From positions 1-20,219 of the forward strand of contig CATKZA010000002.1 of assembly GCA_949841235.1 (NCBI GenBank): DNA of 20,219 bases. The letters are read 5' to 3'. Source of the DNA: an uncultured Clostridiaceae bacterium. Lineage in GTDB: Bacteria; Bacillota; Clostridia; Lachnospirales; Lachnospiraceae. Positions 1 to 7,784 of the stretch are shown here, one piece after another (position 1 is the first letter of the stretch; each line of letters opens with the position of its first letter). Both the position numbers and the translations under genes were made by a program. Under the pieces are notes generated by a model. It did not search any database and had not been told where the DNA came from. It was given only the letters and a program-made list of their open reading frames with translations.

Positions 1-329
1 GCCTGCACTTGGGAGGGAGATATTTCTTGGTCCGGGTCTAAAAATTCGATGCCCACGATATATTTCTTGCTCTCGTGCCATGAAATATGAAGAAGGTTTT
101 TTTTCTCCCAGTGCTGTAATGCGCGGATGATGTCGTTCTCCGTGTTTTCCATCAGATCTGCCAGGGATGAGATGGAAAAACCCATCTGGTTTGACTGGAT
201 GCACATGGAGAGATAGAGATATACCTTTACATAGCTGCCGTTGGCATCCAGCATATATTTTTGGATAAAAGAATTGCGGATCGATGTTGCGGCGGGTATT
301 TTGTTTGAACACATCAATATCTGGTCCAT
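1..329 (-). CDS. DnaD-like replication protein, 5' part only
   Basis: The minus strand is open from an ATG at 327-329 to the window edge, giving the first 109 residues; the rest lies outside. The start is supported by AGGAGA (plus 338-343) eight bases upstream. The protein opens MDQILMCSNKIPAATSIRNS and continues with a short winged-helix-like region (YVKVYLYLSMCIQ, then SISSLADLMENTENDIIRAL, then HWEKKNLLHI). This matches the N-terminal domain of the DnaD/DnaB-type primosome proteins of Firmicutes, which help load the replicative helicase after DnaA opens the origin. The assignment rests on pattern recognition, and the C-terminal DnaD domain cannot be seen. It lies downstream of murC on the same strand, with a gap of about 290 bp that holds DnaA boxes and a candidate promoter. 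It could also be a phage-type DnaD paralogue. Confidence 0.68.
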   Translation of the reverse strand, partial: MDQILMCSNKIPAATSIRNSFIQKYMLDANGSYVKVYLYLSMCIQSNQMGFSISSLADLMENTENDIIRALQHWEKKNLLHISWHESKKYIVGIEFLDPDQEISPSQVQ

Positions 330-361
330 GGTTTGTCTCTCCTTTGCACAGGTTGTCTTTG

Positions 362-436
362 GTTACGATTCACGGCTTCGCCGTTCAAAGTAAGCCAAAG
401 CGCATTTTCAATGCGAATAGTGAACAGTATTGTAAC
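362..436 (-). other. Inverted-repeat element in the dnaD-like 5' region
   Basis: Nested inverted repeats are visible: GTTAC 362-366 with GTAAC 432-436; TTCAC 369-373 with GTGAA 420-424; ACGGC 372-376 with GCCGT 380-384 (loop TTC); CGCATT 401-406 with AATGCG 410-415 (loop TTC). The two small hairpins would fall in the 5' untranslated region of the dnaD-like mRNA if the candidate promoter at 429-437 is right. It may be an RNA leader or a dispersed short palindromic repeat; one copy cannot tell these apart. Confidence 0.4.
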
Positions 437-437
437 A
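429..437 (-). promoter_or_regulatory. Candidate promoter of the dnaD-like gene (extended -10)
   Basis: On the minus strand this reads TGTTACAAT, an extended -10 (TGn plus TACAAT). Seventeen bases upstream is TTTCCA, a poor -35, so the call rests on the extended -10. The implied start near plus 422 leaves a leader of about 90 nt before the dnaD-like ATG. The tandem DnaA boxes at 494-511 lie just upstream, where a bound protein could affect this promoter. Confidence 0.45.
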
Positions 438-493
438 CAGTTTTCTTTTGTTGGAAATACCTGGCAGGTTGGGGAAAAGTGTGTGGGTTCATT

Positions 494-740
494 TGTGGAT
501 AATGTGGATAATCTTCTTGATGCTTGATATCATGGAGAGTGTGCAGGATGTTTTAATAAAAAATTATCCACATTATCTGGGGAAATTGTATTCCCCAAAT
601 AATGTGGATAGTGTGGATAATTATTTTGAAATCAGGTTTTCCCCGATGGTTACCACATTTCCTGCTCCCATAGTTATTAACAAATCGCCGTCGATACAAT
701 TTTTTAATAAAAATTTTTCAATCTCTTCAAATGTGGATAA
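494..740. promoter_or_regulatory. Cluster of DnaA boxes (five perfect, one near-perfect)
   Basis: The consensus DnaA box TTATCCACA, or its complement TGTGGATAA, occurs perfectly at 494-502, 503-511, 564-572, 612-620 and 732-740. A one-mismatch copy, TGTGGATAG, is at 603-611. Boxes 494-502/503-511 and 603-611/612-620 abut as exact head-to-tail 9-mers. All point the same way except 564-572. The last box lies inside the murC 3' end. Such density is known at replication origins and at DnaA-box clusters that titrate DnaA or control genes. No dnaA gene is in the window, so a regulatory or titration cluster near the dnaD-like gene is the preferred reading; an origin part is possible. Confidence 0.8.
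558..610 (-). terminator. Intrinsic terminator of murC with DnaA boxes in its stem
   Basis: Arms 565-584 and 591-610 pair over 19 of 20 positions (one C/A mismatch at 577/598) around a 6-nt loop. On the minus strand the hairpin is followed by six T residues (plus 563-558). This fits a rho-independent terminator 11 bases past the murC stop. The outer stem is formed by inverted DnaA-box sequence at 564-572 and 603-611, so one sequence may serve both roles. Confidence 0.78.
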
Positions 741-2003
741 GTAGATGGCTTCCTTGCCTAGTTTTTTGATTTCTTCTTGCAGCGTGCGGGAAGAAATATC
801 TCCCGGATCTTGCTCTCTGGCAGCATAAATGTCTGTCAGGATAAGGTGTTCTGCCTGGGAGAGGGCTTGGGCGAATTCTTTCAGGAGAGCCTTTGTCCGG
901 CTGTATGTATGAGGCTGGAACACGCACCATAGATGATTGTGGGGATATCTTTCTGCCGCATGCAATGTAGCTTGGATTTCCGTGGGATGGTGTGCATAGT
1001 CGTCAATGACGGTGACGCCCTGGAAAGTTCCCTTCTTCTCAAAACGTCGCTCTGTTCCTGCGAAGGATCCCAGCCCCTCTACAATCTTTGCCATGGGTAT
1101 TCCGTAATATTTGGAGAGGGCGATGACCGAAAGTGCGTTGGATACATTGTGCTCTCCCGGGACGCTGAGATGGATGGTATCTCCCGTGGGCTTTCCCTGG
1201 TGCACTAATTCAAAAATCCCATATCCATTCTCGTCAAACCGAATGTTGCGGGCGCTGTATTCGGCACCGTTTTCCAGTCCGAAGGTAATAACCTGGCAGG
1301 AGAGGCCTGCTGTGAAGTAAGTCAAATCTGAAATATCAGCGCTGATTACCAGAACGCCATCCTTGGGGAGCAGGCGGGTATACTTTCGGAAGGATTGGCG
1401 GATATCGTCCAAATCCTTGAAAAAGTCCAGATGGTCTGCTTCAATATTTAAAATAATCTCGGCAGTGGGGAAGAAATTCAGGAAACTGTTGGTATATTCA
1501 CAGGCTTCCGTAATAAAATTCTCAGATCTGCCAATGCGGATATTTCCGCCGATGGTATCCAGGATGCCTCCTACGGAAATGGTAGGATCTTTGTCGGCAG
1601 TGAGAAAGACGTGGGTAATCATAGAGGTGGTAGTGGTTTTTCCGTGGGTGCCGGAAATTCCGATGGCATTTTTATAGTTTTTCATCACCTGGCCCACCAT
1701 GACGGCCCGCTCCATCATGGGAATCCCCAGCCTCTTGGCGGCTATGAATTCCGGGTTATCCGGATGGATTGCCGCAGTATATATAATAAAGTCGATGTCT
1801 TTTGTAATATTTTCGCTTTTTTGTCCATATACTATATCGATTCCCAGTGAGACGAGCTTTTCTGTGATGCTGCTTTTTTGGGAATCGGAGCCTTTTACGG
1901 TAAAGCCGCTTTCCAGAAGCAGTCTGGCAAAGCCGCTCATGCTGATGCCGCCGATGCCGATAAAGTAAGCGGTGCAGGGTTTCTGCAAATCAATCTGATA
2001 CAT
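621..2003 (-). CDS. murC: UDP-N-acetylmuramate--L-alanine ligase MurC
   Basis: This cytoplasmic ATP-dependent ligase adds L-alanine to UDP-MurNAc, the first step of peptidoglycan stem peptide assembly. The 460-residue length is normal. Visible in order: the N-terminal Rossmann motif GIGGISMSG (about 16-24) for UDP-MurNAc binding; the Mur ligase P-loop [11 protein letters not shown] (about 118-128); the central stretch [10 protein letters not shown]; and the C-terminal motif DDYAHHPTE, near TERRFEKKG. The ATG at 2003 is preceded on the minus strand by TTAGGAGGAAATAGCC, a strong ribosome binding site. It reads toward the dnaD-like gene and ends in an intrinsic terminator, so the two are probably separate transcripts. 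A DnaA box overlaps its 3' coding end (732-740). The identification is secure. Confidence 0.97.
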   Translation of the reverse strand: MYQIDLQKPCTAYFIGIGGISMSGFARLLLESGFTVKGSDSQKSSITEKLVSLGIDIVYGQKSENITKDIDFIIYTAAIHPDNPEFIAAKRLGIPMMERAVMVGQVMKNYKNAIGISGTHGKTTTTSMITHVFLTADKDPTISVGGILDTIGGNIRIGRSENFITEACEYTNSFLNFFPTAEIILNIEADHLDFFKDLDDIRQSFRKYTRLLPKDGVLVISADISDLTYFTAGLSCQVITFGLENGAEYSARNIRFDENGYGIFELVHQGKPTGDTIHLSVPGEHNVSNALSVIALSKYYGIPMAKIVEGLGSFAGTERRFEKKGTFQGVTVIDDYAHHPTEIQATLHAAERYPHNHLWCVFQPHTYSRTKALLKEFAQALSQAEHLILTDIYAAREQDPGDISSRTLQEEIKKLGKEAIYLSTFEEIEKFLLKNCIDGDLLITMGAGNVVTIGENLISK

Positions 2004-2282
2004 GGCTATTTCCTCCTAATATTAGGTTTCTCCCTGTTATGTTACCTTATACGGGCAGAAAATACAATCTAAAAATGGATTTTTCTGAGAACTGGCAGGA
2101 AGTATGCTGCTGTATACGGTGTAAACAGGTTTTTCTGCGAAGAGCAATGGAAATATCATGGGGGATTTGCCGCACTTTATTTTATCGATTGGTGAAAATG
2201 GAAAGCATATGGACGAAAACGGAATTTTTTGTGCGAATCTTCCAAAAAATTAAAGATTTTTTTAAATATTTTATGAAAAATA
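2004..2282. other. Divergent intergenic region murC / glgC
   Basis: This stretch holds the murC ribosome binding site at its left edge and ends at the glgC promoter. A long open frame runs through it into glgC (from 2039), but its translation resembles nothing and the AT-rich end looks non-coding. A minus-strand TATAAG about 40 bp before murC could be a weak -10, with no good -35. No hairpin or repeat stands out. Confidence 0.5.
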
Positions 2283-2311
2283 TTCACATCTTTGGCAATT
2301 TATGTTATAAT
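2283..2311 (+). promoter_or_regulatory. Sigma-A promoter of glgCD
   Basis: TTCACA (2283-2288), a 17-bp spacer and TATAAT (2306-2311), with TG at 2303-2304 giving an extended -10. The predicted transcript begins about 25 nt before the glgC start, so the leader is short. The region upstream of the -35 is rich in A/T tracts. Confidence 0.85.
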
Positions 2312-2341
2312 CATACTATTCCAACAGTTAGGGGTGATTAC

Positions 2342-3613
2342 GTGATTAAGAAAGAAATGATTGCGATGTTATTGGCCGGCGGACAAGGTTCCCGGCTGGG
2401 AGTGCTTACTGCAAACGTTGCAAAGCCGGCAGTGGCTTTTGGTGGAAAATATCGTATTATAGATTTTCCCCTCAGCAATTGCATCAACTCCGGCATCGAC
2501 ACTGTAGGCGTGCTGACACAGTATCAGCCGCTGCAATTGAATACCCATATCGGTATCGGTATTCCTTGGGACTTAGATAGGAACGTGGGAGGTGTTTCCA
2601 TTCTTCCACCCTATGAAAAGAGTACAAGCAGTGAATGGTATACAGGTACTGCCAATGCGATTTATCAGAATCTGCGTTACATGGAGTACTATAATCCAGA
2701 CTATGTTCTTATTTTAGGTGGGGATCACATTTACAAAATGGATTACGAGGTGATGCTGGACTTCCATAAGGCAAATAAAGCAGATGTTACTCTGGCGACG
2801 ATTCCGGTGCCAATGGAAGAAGCAAGCCGTTTCGGCGTGGTGATTACCGATGATAAGAAACAGATTCAGGAGTTCGAGGAGAAGCCCGAGCATCCCAGAA
2901 GCAATCTGGCGAGCATGGGCATTTACATCTTCTCGTGGCCTGTGCTCAGAGAGGCGTTGCTGAAACTGAAAGACCAGCCATCCTGTGATTTTGGAAAGCA
3001 TATCATTCCTTATTGCCATGAAAAGGGGGATAGGATTTTTGCCTACGAGTACAATGGTTATTGGAAAGATGTAGGAACTTTGGGCTCTTATTGGGAATCC
3101 AATATGGAGTTGATTGATTTGATTCCGGTATTTAATCTTTATGAGGAATACTGGAAGATTTATACTAAGTCCGAGAGAATACCTCCTCAGTACATTGCCC
3201 CGGAAGCTATTGTGGATAAGGCGATTATTGGCGAGGCGGCGGAGATATATGGCGAAGTGCATAACTCGGTGATCGGGCCGGGGGTTGTGGTGGAGCCGGG
3301 AGCCGTCATCCGGGATTCTATTATCATGAGCGCCACCACTATTGGTGCCGGCACGGTAGTGGACAAATCAATTATCTCAGAAAATGTCTCAGTGGGTGCT
3401 GGCTGCAAGCTGGGAGTTGGCGAGGAAGTGCCAAATAAGGTGAAGCCAGATGTTTATGCCTTTGGGCTGGTGACGATTGGAGAGGAAAGCGTGATTCCTG
3501 ATAATGTGGAGATAGGAAAGAACACGGCAATCTCTGGCGAGACGGAGGCATCAGACTATCCGGGCGGAAAACTTGCAGGCGGGGAAACTCTAATTAAGGT
3601 AGGTGACAGATAA
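2342..3613 (+). CDS. glgC: Glucose-1-phosphate adenylyltransferase GlgC
   Basis: It makes ADP-glucose and pyrophosphate from ATP and glucose-1-phosphate, the committed step of bacterial glycogen synthesis. The protein has 423 residues. The N-terminal nucleotidyltransferase domain shows [10 protein letters not shown] (about 10-19), [15 protein letters not shown], the catalytic Asp in [10 protein letters not shown] (about residue 128), FEEKP and GYWKDVGT. The C-terminal left-handed beta-helix has hexapeptide-like repeats ([17 protein letters not shown] and following). The GTG at 2342 was chosen because AGGGGTG (2330-2336) lies just before it and the glgC promoter is at 2283-2311; the open frame reaches back to 2039 but would start upstream of that promoter. 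An ATG at 2357 is too far from the site. The stop overlaps glgD by one base (TAATG), indicating coupled translation. Confidence 0.95.
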   Translation: MIKKEMIAMLLAGGQGSRLGVLTANVAKPAVAFGGKYRIIDFPLSNCINSGIDTVGVLTQYQPLQLNTHIGIGIPWDLDRNVGGVSILPPYEKSTSSEWYTGTANAIYQNLRYMEYYNPDYVLILGGDHIYKMDYEVMLDFHKANKADVTLATIPVPMEEASRFGVVITDDKKQIQEFEEKPEHPRSNLASMGIYIFSWPVLREALLKLKDQPSCDFGKHIIPYCHEKGDRIFAYEYNGYWKDVGTLGSYWESNMELIDLIPVFNLYEEYWKIYTKSERIPPQYIAPEAIVDKAIIGEAAEIYGEVHNSVIGPGVVVEPGAVIRDSIIMSATTIGAGTVVDKSIISENVSVGAGCKLGVGEEVPNKVKPDVYAFGLVTIGEESVIPDNVEIGKNTAISGETEASDYPGGKLAGGETLIKVGDR

Positions 3614-4734
3614 TGAGAGCGATTGGTATTGTGTTAGCTGGCGGAAACAACAGCAGGATGAGGGAACTTTCTAATAAGAGAGCAACTGCAGCTATGCCCA
3701 TTGCAGGAGGCTTTCGGAGCATTGACTTCGTATTGAGCAATATGAGTAATTCGCACATTCAGAAAGTGGCTGTGTTCACTCAGTACAATGCAAAGTCATT
3801 GAATGAGCATTTGAATTCTTCCAAATGGTGGGACTTTGGCCGTAAACAGGGAGGACTTTACATTTTTACGCCCACTACCACCCCGGAGAATAGTTACTGG
3901 TATCGCGGAACGGCAGATGCCATGGCGCAGAATCTTGGTTTTCTGAAAAGCAGCCATGAGCCGTATGTGGTCATCGCATCAGGGGATGGTGTATATAAGC
4001 TGGACTACAATAAAGTGTTAGAGCAGCATATTGCAAAAAAGGCAGATTTTACTGTGGTGACTGCAAACGTGGAAGAAAAGGATGATCCCAGCCGTTTTGG
4101 CGTGGTTCGCACGGATAGCGACGGGCGCATTATCGAGTTCGAGGAGAAGCCGATCAATGCCAACAGTTATCAGGTATCCGCAGGGATTTATATTGTGAGG
4201 AGAAGGCTTCTGATTGAGTTGATTGAAAAGTCTCAGGAGGAGGAGCGTCACGATTTTGTAAAGGATATTTTGATTCGCTATAAGAATGTGAAGAAGATTT
4301 ATGCCTATCCCATGGAGGAGTATTGGAGCAATATCTCTTCTGTGGATTCATATTTTAGGACGAACATGGAATTTTTGCAGAAGGATATCCGGGATTACTT
4401 CTTCAAGCAGTATCCGGATGTGTATTCCAAGGTGGAGGATTTGCCTCCGGCCAAGTATAATTCTGGTTCCAGCGTGAAGAACAGTCTGGTTTCCAGCGGC
4501 TGCATCGTCAATGGCGAAGTGCAGGATTCCATTTTGTTTAAGAAGGTGTTTGTGGGCAATAATTGCGTTATTAAAAATTCCATTATTTTAAATGATGTGT
4601 ACATTGGCGATAATACTTATATTGAGAATTGCATCGTGGAGAGCAGGGATACGATTCGTGCCAATACCAAGTATATCGGCGAGAACAACGAAATTAAAAT
4701 CGTGGTGGAAAAGAATGAAAGGTACGCATTATAA
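3613..4734 (+). CDS. glgD: GlgD, partner subunit of ADP-glucose pyrophosphorylase
   Basis: GlgD is the second subunit found with GlgC in Firmicutes; in Bacillus-type systems the GlgC/GlgD pair forms a more active heteromer than GlgC alone. The 373-residue protein is shorter than GlgC. It has the sugar nucleotidyltransferase fold: IVLAGGNNSRM near the N-terminus, RSIDFVLSNMSNS, the aspartate in SGDGVYKLDY (about residue 125), FEEKP, then EEYWSNISS. A short C-terminal hexapeptide region follows (GEVQDSILFKKVFVGNNCVIKNS). The loop LAGGNNSRM departs from the GGxGxRL pattern of GlgC, as expected for a mainly regulatory subunit. Its ATG shares an A with the glgC stop codon, so the pair is one operon. 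Confidence 0.94.
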   Translation: MRAIGIVLAGGNNSRMRELSNKRATAAMPIAGGFRSIDFVLSNMSNSHIQKVAVFTQYNAKSLNEHLNSSKWWDFGRKQGGLYIFTPTTTPENSYWYRGTADAMAQNLGFLKSSHEPYVVIASGDGVYKLDYNKVLEQHIAKKADFTVVTANVEEKDDPSRFGVVRTDSDGRIIEFEEKPINANSYQVSAGIYIVRRRLLIELIEKSQEEERHDFVKDILIRYKNVKKIYAYPMEEYWSNISSVDSYFRTNMEFLQKDIRDYFFKQYPDVYSKVEDLPPAKYNSGSSVKNSLVSSGCIVNGEVQDSILFKKVFVGNNCVIKNSIILNDVYIGDNTYIENCIVESRDTIRANTKYIGENNEIKIVVEKNERYAL

Positions 4735-4827
4735 GATTGGGCATTGTATGATTTTTGATGAGTTTCTTCCTATTTACTAGGGTGCATTTCTTTGGAAATG
4801 AAATATAGCCAAAGGAGGTTATGAAAA

Positions 4828-5109
4828 GTGCAGGTAACAGATGTTAGGATAAGGAAAATAACAAAGGAAGGAAAGATGAAGGCGGTAGTGTCTATCACCT
4901 TGGATGATGAATTTGTCATTCATGACATCAAAGTGATTGAGGGAGAAAAGGGATTGTTCATTGCAATGCCTAGTCGCCGTACCGGTGATGGGGAATACCG
5001 TGACATTGCTCATCCGCTCAATTCTGAAACACGCGAGAAGGTACAGAGTGTGATATTGCAGAAGTATGAGGAGGTTCTGTCAGAGGATATGACAGATGTG
5101 GAAGAGTGA
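4828..5109 (+). CDS. spoVG: SpoVG, RNA-binding regulator
   Basis: SpoVG is a small conserved RNA/DNA-binding regulator, first known for a role in spore cortex formation and septum control in Bacillus and also found in non-sporing Firmicutes. The 93-residue protein has the family's core: [11 protein letters not shown], then [33 protein letters not shown] and YRDIAHPLN. The GTG at 4828 is the start because AAGGAGGT (4812-4819) is eight bases upstream; the ATG at 4821 is in another frame. A small hairpin (CATTTC 4785-4790 / GAAATG 4795-4800) precedes the ribosome binding site. No convincing sigma-A promoter is visible in the 93-bp gap after glgD, so it may be read from glgCD or use another sigma factor. 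A terminator follows. Confidence 0.95.
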   Translation: MQVTDVRIRKITKEGKMKAVVSITLDDEFVIHDIKVIEGEKGLFIAMPSRRTGDGEYRDIAHPLNSETREKVQSVILQKYEEVLSEDMTDVEE

Positions 5110-5156
5110 TCTTTTAGGAGAAGAAAAAAGTGTTTTTATATGAAAAATGAGGGAAA

Positions 5157-5187
5157 AGTCCTGCGGCGTATGGTCGCAGGGCTTTTT
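5157..5187 (+). terminator. Intrinsic terminator after spoVG
   Basis: AGTCCTGCG (5157-5165) pairs with CGCAGGGCT (5175-5183), with one G-T pair and a 9-nt loop, followed by TTTTT. It separates the glgCD-spoVG unit from the S10 operon promoter 40 bp downstream. Confidence 0.9.
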
Positions 5188-5224
5188 ATTATTAGGAAAA
5201 AATGTGCAGAAGATAAAAAAGTCC

Positions 5225-5253
5225 TTGCAAATTATTCCAAAGTATAGTAGAAT
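5225..5253 (+). promoter_or_regulatory. Sigma-A promoter of the S10 ribosomal protein operon
   Basis: TTGCAA (5225-5230), a 17-bp spacer and TAGAAT (5248-5253), just after the spoVG terminator. The transcript would start near 5260, giving a leader of about 335 nt before rpsJ. No other good promoter was seen before rpsJ. Confidence 0.8.
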
Positions 5254-5259
5254 AGTTCA

Positions 5260-5596
5260 TGCTGTGACATTGATAGCTGTGAAGCGCGAGGTTGCTGCAA
5301 TATTTTGCAGGTTTTCCGTGGAGCGAATGTCAAGTTAGGAAACTGGCGACAAGTCACTGTACAATTTTATGATTCTGCATAGGCAGAGGGATGGTTCTGC
5401 GATTTCTGGATTGTCTCGCCGATAGATGTGAGTGTTGGTGAGAGCATCCGTTGATGTAAACCGAAGCAGGACACGCCCGGTTAAGTGTACAGTCACCACT
5501 TGTTCCGCTGTGATGAGCAGGCATGGGGAAACCCAGATCAGTAATGCCTGCGACAGGCAGAAGCCTGTAACAAGCGAAAAGGAGGCGGCTTTTTTT
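5260..5596 (+). promoter_or_regulatory. Long structured leader of the S10 operon mRNA
   Basis: No gene is visible here. Visible pairings: CTGCAA 5295-5300 with TTGCAG 5305-5310; a long-range stem of ACAAGT 5349-5354 with ACTTGT 5498-5503 and ACTGTACA 5356-5363 with TGTACAGT 5486-5493; inside it TCTGC-ATAG-GCAGA, GGATG with CATCC, and TCTCGCC with GGTGAGA. After it come TGGG-GAAA-CCCA (5524-5535) and competing helices: CAGGCA 5518-5523 with TGCCTG 5545-5550, or TGCCTG 5545-5550 with CAGGCA 5554-5559, or ACAGGC 5553-5558 with GCCTGT 5563-5568. The last lies about 10 nt before the rpsJ ribosome binding site. Ribosomal protein operons are often controlled by a product binding such a leader; which protein, if any, is unknown here. 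The rpsJ frame stays open back to 5432, but that extension looks like leader. Confidence 0.65.
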
Positions 5597-5914
5597 ATGG
5601 CAACAAATGTAATGAGAATTACTCTCAAGGCGTATGACCACAATCAGATTGATCATGCGGCAGGGAAAATTATTGACACGGTAAAGAAGACGGGAGCGAA
5701 AGTGAGCGGCCCTGTACCTCTTCCTACCAAGAAGGAAGTTGTGACGATTCTTCGTGCTGTTCATAAGTACAAAGATTCCAGAGAGCAGTTTGAGCAGAGG
5801 ACGCACAAGAGATTGATCGATGTGATTGCTCCTACGCAGAAGACCATTGAGGCATTGACGAAGATGGAAATGCCATCTGGCGTTGCTGTTGTGTTGAAAA
5901 TGAAGGAAAAATAA
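5597..5914 (+). CDS. rpsJ: 30S ribosomal protein S10 (NusE)
   Basis: S10 sits in the 30S head and also acts as NusE in transcription antitermination with NusB. The 105-residue protein shows the family signature: [39 protein letters not shown], then [20 protein letters not shown]. The ATG at 5597 follows AAGGAGGC (5579-5586) and gives the normal N-terminus [14 protein letters not shown]; the frame upstream is open to 5432 but unlike S10. First gene of the operon. A 212-nt hairpin-rich spacer separates it from rplC, much more than is usual in this cluster. Confidence 0.97.
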   Translation: MATNVMRITLKAYDHNQIDHAAGKIIDTVKKTGAKVSGPVPLPTKKEVVTILRAVHKYKDSREQFEQRTHKRLIDVIAPTQKTIEALTKMEMPSGVAVVLKMKEK

Positions 5915-6060
5915 GATGGTGAATCCTTAGGGTTTATATAAAAACTATCTCAGGATAGTTCGAGTTTTTGGTTTACGGACTTGCACATTATAGACCATCT
6001 AGGATGAATTCAACGTCTCGAACGGAGTTCGAGCCGTGGCAAAAAGCGCAAGCGCTTTTT
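5914..6060 (+). promoter_or_regulatory. Hairpin-rich spacer between rpsJ and rplC
   Basis: AGATGGT (5914-5920) can pair with ACCATCT (5994-6000), enclosing AACTATC-TCAG-GATAGTT (5943-5960). Next comes CTCGAAC-GGA-GTTCGAG (6017-6033). Then AAAAAGCGC-AA-GCGCTTTTT (6041-6060) forms a stem ending in five T residues and resembles a weak terminator. These could attenuate or process the mRNA after rpsJ. No promoter was seen in the spacer. Confidence 0.6.
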
Positions 6061-6126
6061 GAGGCGGTATTGACGACCGGGAAGGGGCGAAGAATTCCGC
6101 TGTAGATTAACAGGAGGTGCATTAGT

Positions 6127-6810
6127 ATGAAGAAGGCTATTTTGGCTACGAAGATTGGCATGACGCAAATCTTCAATGAGAACGGAGTTCTGACTCCGGT
6201 AACGGTTCTCCAGGCTGGTCCTTGCTATGTAACGCAGGTAAAGACGGTGGAGAATGACGGTTACAGTGCGGTGCAGGTGGGCTATGTTGATAAGAAAGAC
6301 AAGGTTATCACCAAGGATGCCGCAGGCAAGAAGGAAGTGAAGAGGGCGCATGGCGTGAATAAGCCCATGCAGGGACACTTTGCAAAAGCGGGTGTTTCCG
6401 GAAAGAGATATCTGAAAGAATTTAAGTTTGATAATGCGGAAGAGTATGCGCTGGGGCAGGAAATCAAGGCGGATATCTTTGAGGCTGGTGACAAGATTGA
6501 TGTCAGTGGCACTTCAAAGGGCAAGGGTTTCCAGGGCGCTATCAAGAGGCACGGCCTTCACAGAGGACCCATGGCGCATGGTTCTAAGTTCCACAGGCAT
6601 GCAGGTTCCAACGGTGCTTGTTCTGATCCCAGCCGCGTATTCAAGGGAAAGAAGATGCCGGGACATATGGGCGCTGTCAAGGTGACGGTTCAGAACCTTG
6701 AGATTGTCAGGGTGGATGCGGATGAAAATCTGATTCTCGTGAAGGGCGCAGTTCCGGGACCTAAGAAAGCTTGCGTATTATTGAAAGAATCCGTTAAGGT
6801 TGCGAAATAA
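6127..6810 (+). CDS. rplC: 50S ribosomal protein L3
   Basis: L3 is an early 50S assembly protein with an extension reaching toward the peptidyl transferase centre. The start [16 protein letters not shown] is typical, as are [28 protein letters not shown] and [15 protein letters not shown], the glycine/basic-rich rRNA-binding part. At 227 residues it is somewhat longer than the usual 205-215; the extra residues lie in the basic segment around 60-80 ([17 protein letters not shown]). The ATG follows AGGAGGTG (6112-6119). Confidence 0.97.
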   Translation: MKKAILATKIGMTQIFNENGVLTPVTVLQAGPCYVTQVKTVENDGYSAVQVGYVDKKDKVITKDAAGKKEVKRAHGVNKPMQGHFAKAGVSGKRYLKEFKFDNAEEYALGQEIKADIFEAGDKIDVSGTSKGKGFQGAIKRHGLHRGPMAHGSKFHRHAGSNGACSDPSRVFKGKKMPGHMGAVKVTVQNLEIVRVDADENLILVKGAVPGPKKACVLLKESVKVAK

Positions 6811-6836
6811 TTCTTTTGGAAAGGAGGAACACACAG

Positions 6837-7460
6837 ATGGCTAACGTATCTGTTTATAATATGGAAGGCAGCGAAGTTGACAAGATGGAATTAAATGATA
6901 ATGTGTTTGCTGCCAAGGTAAACGAGCATTTAATGCATATGGCTGTTGTACTGCAGCTTGCGAATAAGCGTCAGGGCACGCAGAAGGCTAAGACCCGCTC
7001 AGAAGTGCGTGGCGGTGGCAGGAAGCCTTGGAGACAGAAGGGAACGGGTCATGCGAGACAGGGCTCTACCAGGGCTCCTCAGTGGACTGGCGGCGGTGTG
7101 GTATTTGCTCCCACTCCCAGAAGTTATTCCTTTAAGATGAATAAGAAGGAGAAGGCAGCGGCAATGAAGTCTGCCCTCACTTCCAGAGTGAATGAGGAGA
7201 AGTTCATCGTATTGGATTCTCTCAAATTTGATGAGATTAAGACGAAGAAAATGGTATCCGTACTGGATGCGCTGAAGGTAAAGAAGGCACTGGTGGTTCT
7301 TGACGGGGAGGACAATGCGAACGTTGCGCTCTCTGCAAGAAATATTCAGGGCATTCGCGTCGTGGCTGCAAATGCCATCAGCGTATACGATATTTTGAAG
7401 TATGAGACGGTTGTCACCACAAAGAATGCTGTCTCTAAGATTGAGGAGGTGTACGCATAA
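6837..7460 (+). CDS. rplD: 50S ribosomal protein L4
   Basis: L4 lines the peptide exit tunnel and in gammaproteobacteria represses its own operon. The 207-residue protein begins [20 protein letters not shown]. The tunnel loop is recognisable: [20 protein letters not shown] followed by [12 protein letters not shown]. The ATG at 6837 follows AAGGAGG (6821-6827); the frame is open upstream from 6816, but only the chosen start has proper spacing and the family N-terminus. The stop overlaps the rplW start (TAATG at 7458-7462). Confidence 0.97.
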   Translation: MANVSVYNMEGSEVDKMELNDNVFAAKVNEHLMHMAVVLQLANKRQGTQKAKTRSEVRGGGRKPWRQKGTGHARQGSTRAPQWTGGGVVFAPTPRSYSFKMNKKEKAAAMKSALTSRVNEEKFIVLDSLKFDEIKTKKMVSVLDALKVKKALVVLDGEDNANVALSARNIQGIRVVAANAISVYDILKYETVVTTKNAVSKIEEVYA

Positions 7461-7759
7461 TGGCAGATTTGAAGTATTATGATATTATCCAGAAGCCGGT
7501 GATTACGGAGAAATCCATGGCGGCAATGGAGGAAAAGAAGTACACATTCCTGGTGCATCCCGATGCGACCAAGACTCAGGTGAAGGAAGCGGTAGAGAAG
7601 CTCTTCGAGGGTACGAAGGTTGCCAGGGTTAATACGATGAACCAGGCAGGGAAGACCCGTCGCCGTGGCAGGACTTCCGGCAAAACGGCTGCGAAGAAGA
7701 AAGCGATCGTGCAGCTGACTGAGGATAGCAAAGAAATCGAAATTTTTGAAGGTCTGTAA
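7460..7759 (+). CDS. rplW: 50S ribosomal protein L23
   Basis: L23 lies at the exit of the peptide tunnel and docks trigger factor and SRP. The 99-residue protein shows [14 protein letters not shown], then [20 protein letters not shown] and the basic stretch around [18 protein letters not shown]. Its ATG overlaps the rplD stop. The C-terminus reads [15 protein letters not shown], and a degenerate repeat of these codons lies just downstream (7785-7829). Confidence 0.97.
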   Translation: MADLKYYDIIQKPVITEKSMAAMEEKKYTFLVHPDATKTQVKEAVEKLFEGTKVARVNTMNQAGKTRRRGRTSGKTAAKKKAIVQLTEDSKEIEIFEGL

Positions 7760-7784
7760 GAATTGGCTTGGAAATAAAGGAAAT

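Noticed and set aside
1..740. A complete replication origin
   Set aside because: DnaA boxes are dense, but no dnaA, rpmH or clear AT-rich unwinding region with GATC or trio repeats is visible, so origin status cannot be claimed.
448..744. Plus-strand open frame across the DnaA-box region
   Set aside because: It runs antisense into murC, has no good ribosome binding site and overlaps the terminator and boxes.
2039..2341. A 101-codon extension of the glgC frame upstream of the GTG
   Set aside because: It begins before the glgC promoter, its translation resembles no GlgC N-terminus, and a ribosome binding site stands directly before the GTG at 2342.
4821..4850. ATG near the spoVG ribosome binding site
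   Set aside because: It is in a different frame and soon stops; the GTG at 4828 opens the real SpoVG frame.
5432..5596. An in-frame extension of rpsJ through the leader
   Set aside because: S10 is about 105 residues and begins at the ATG after AAGGAGGC; the upstream frame is hairpin-rich leader sequence.
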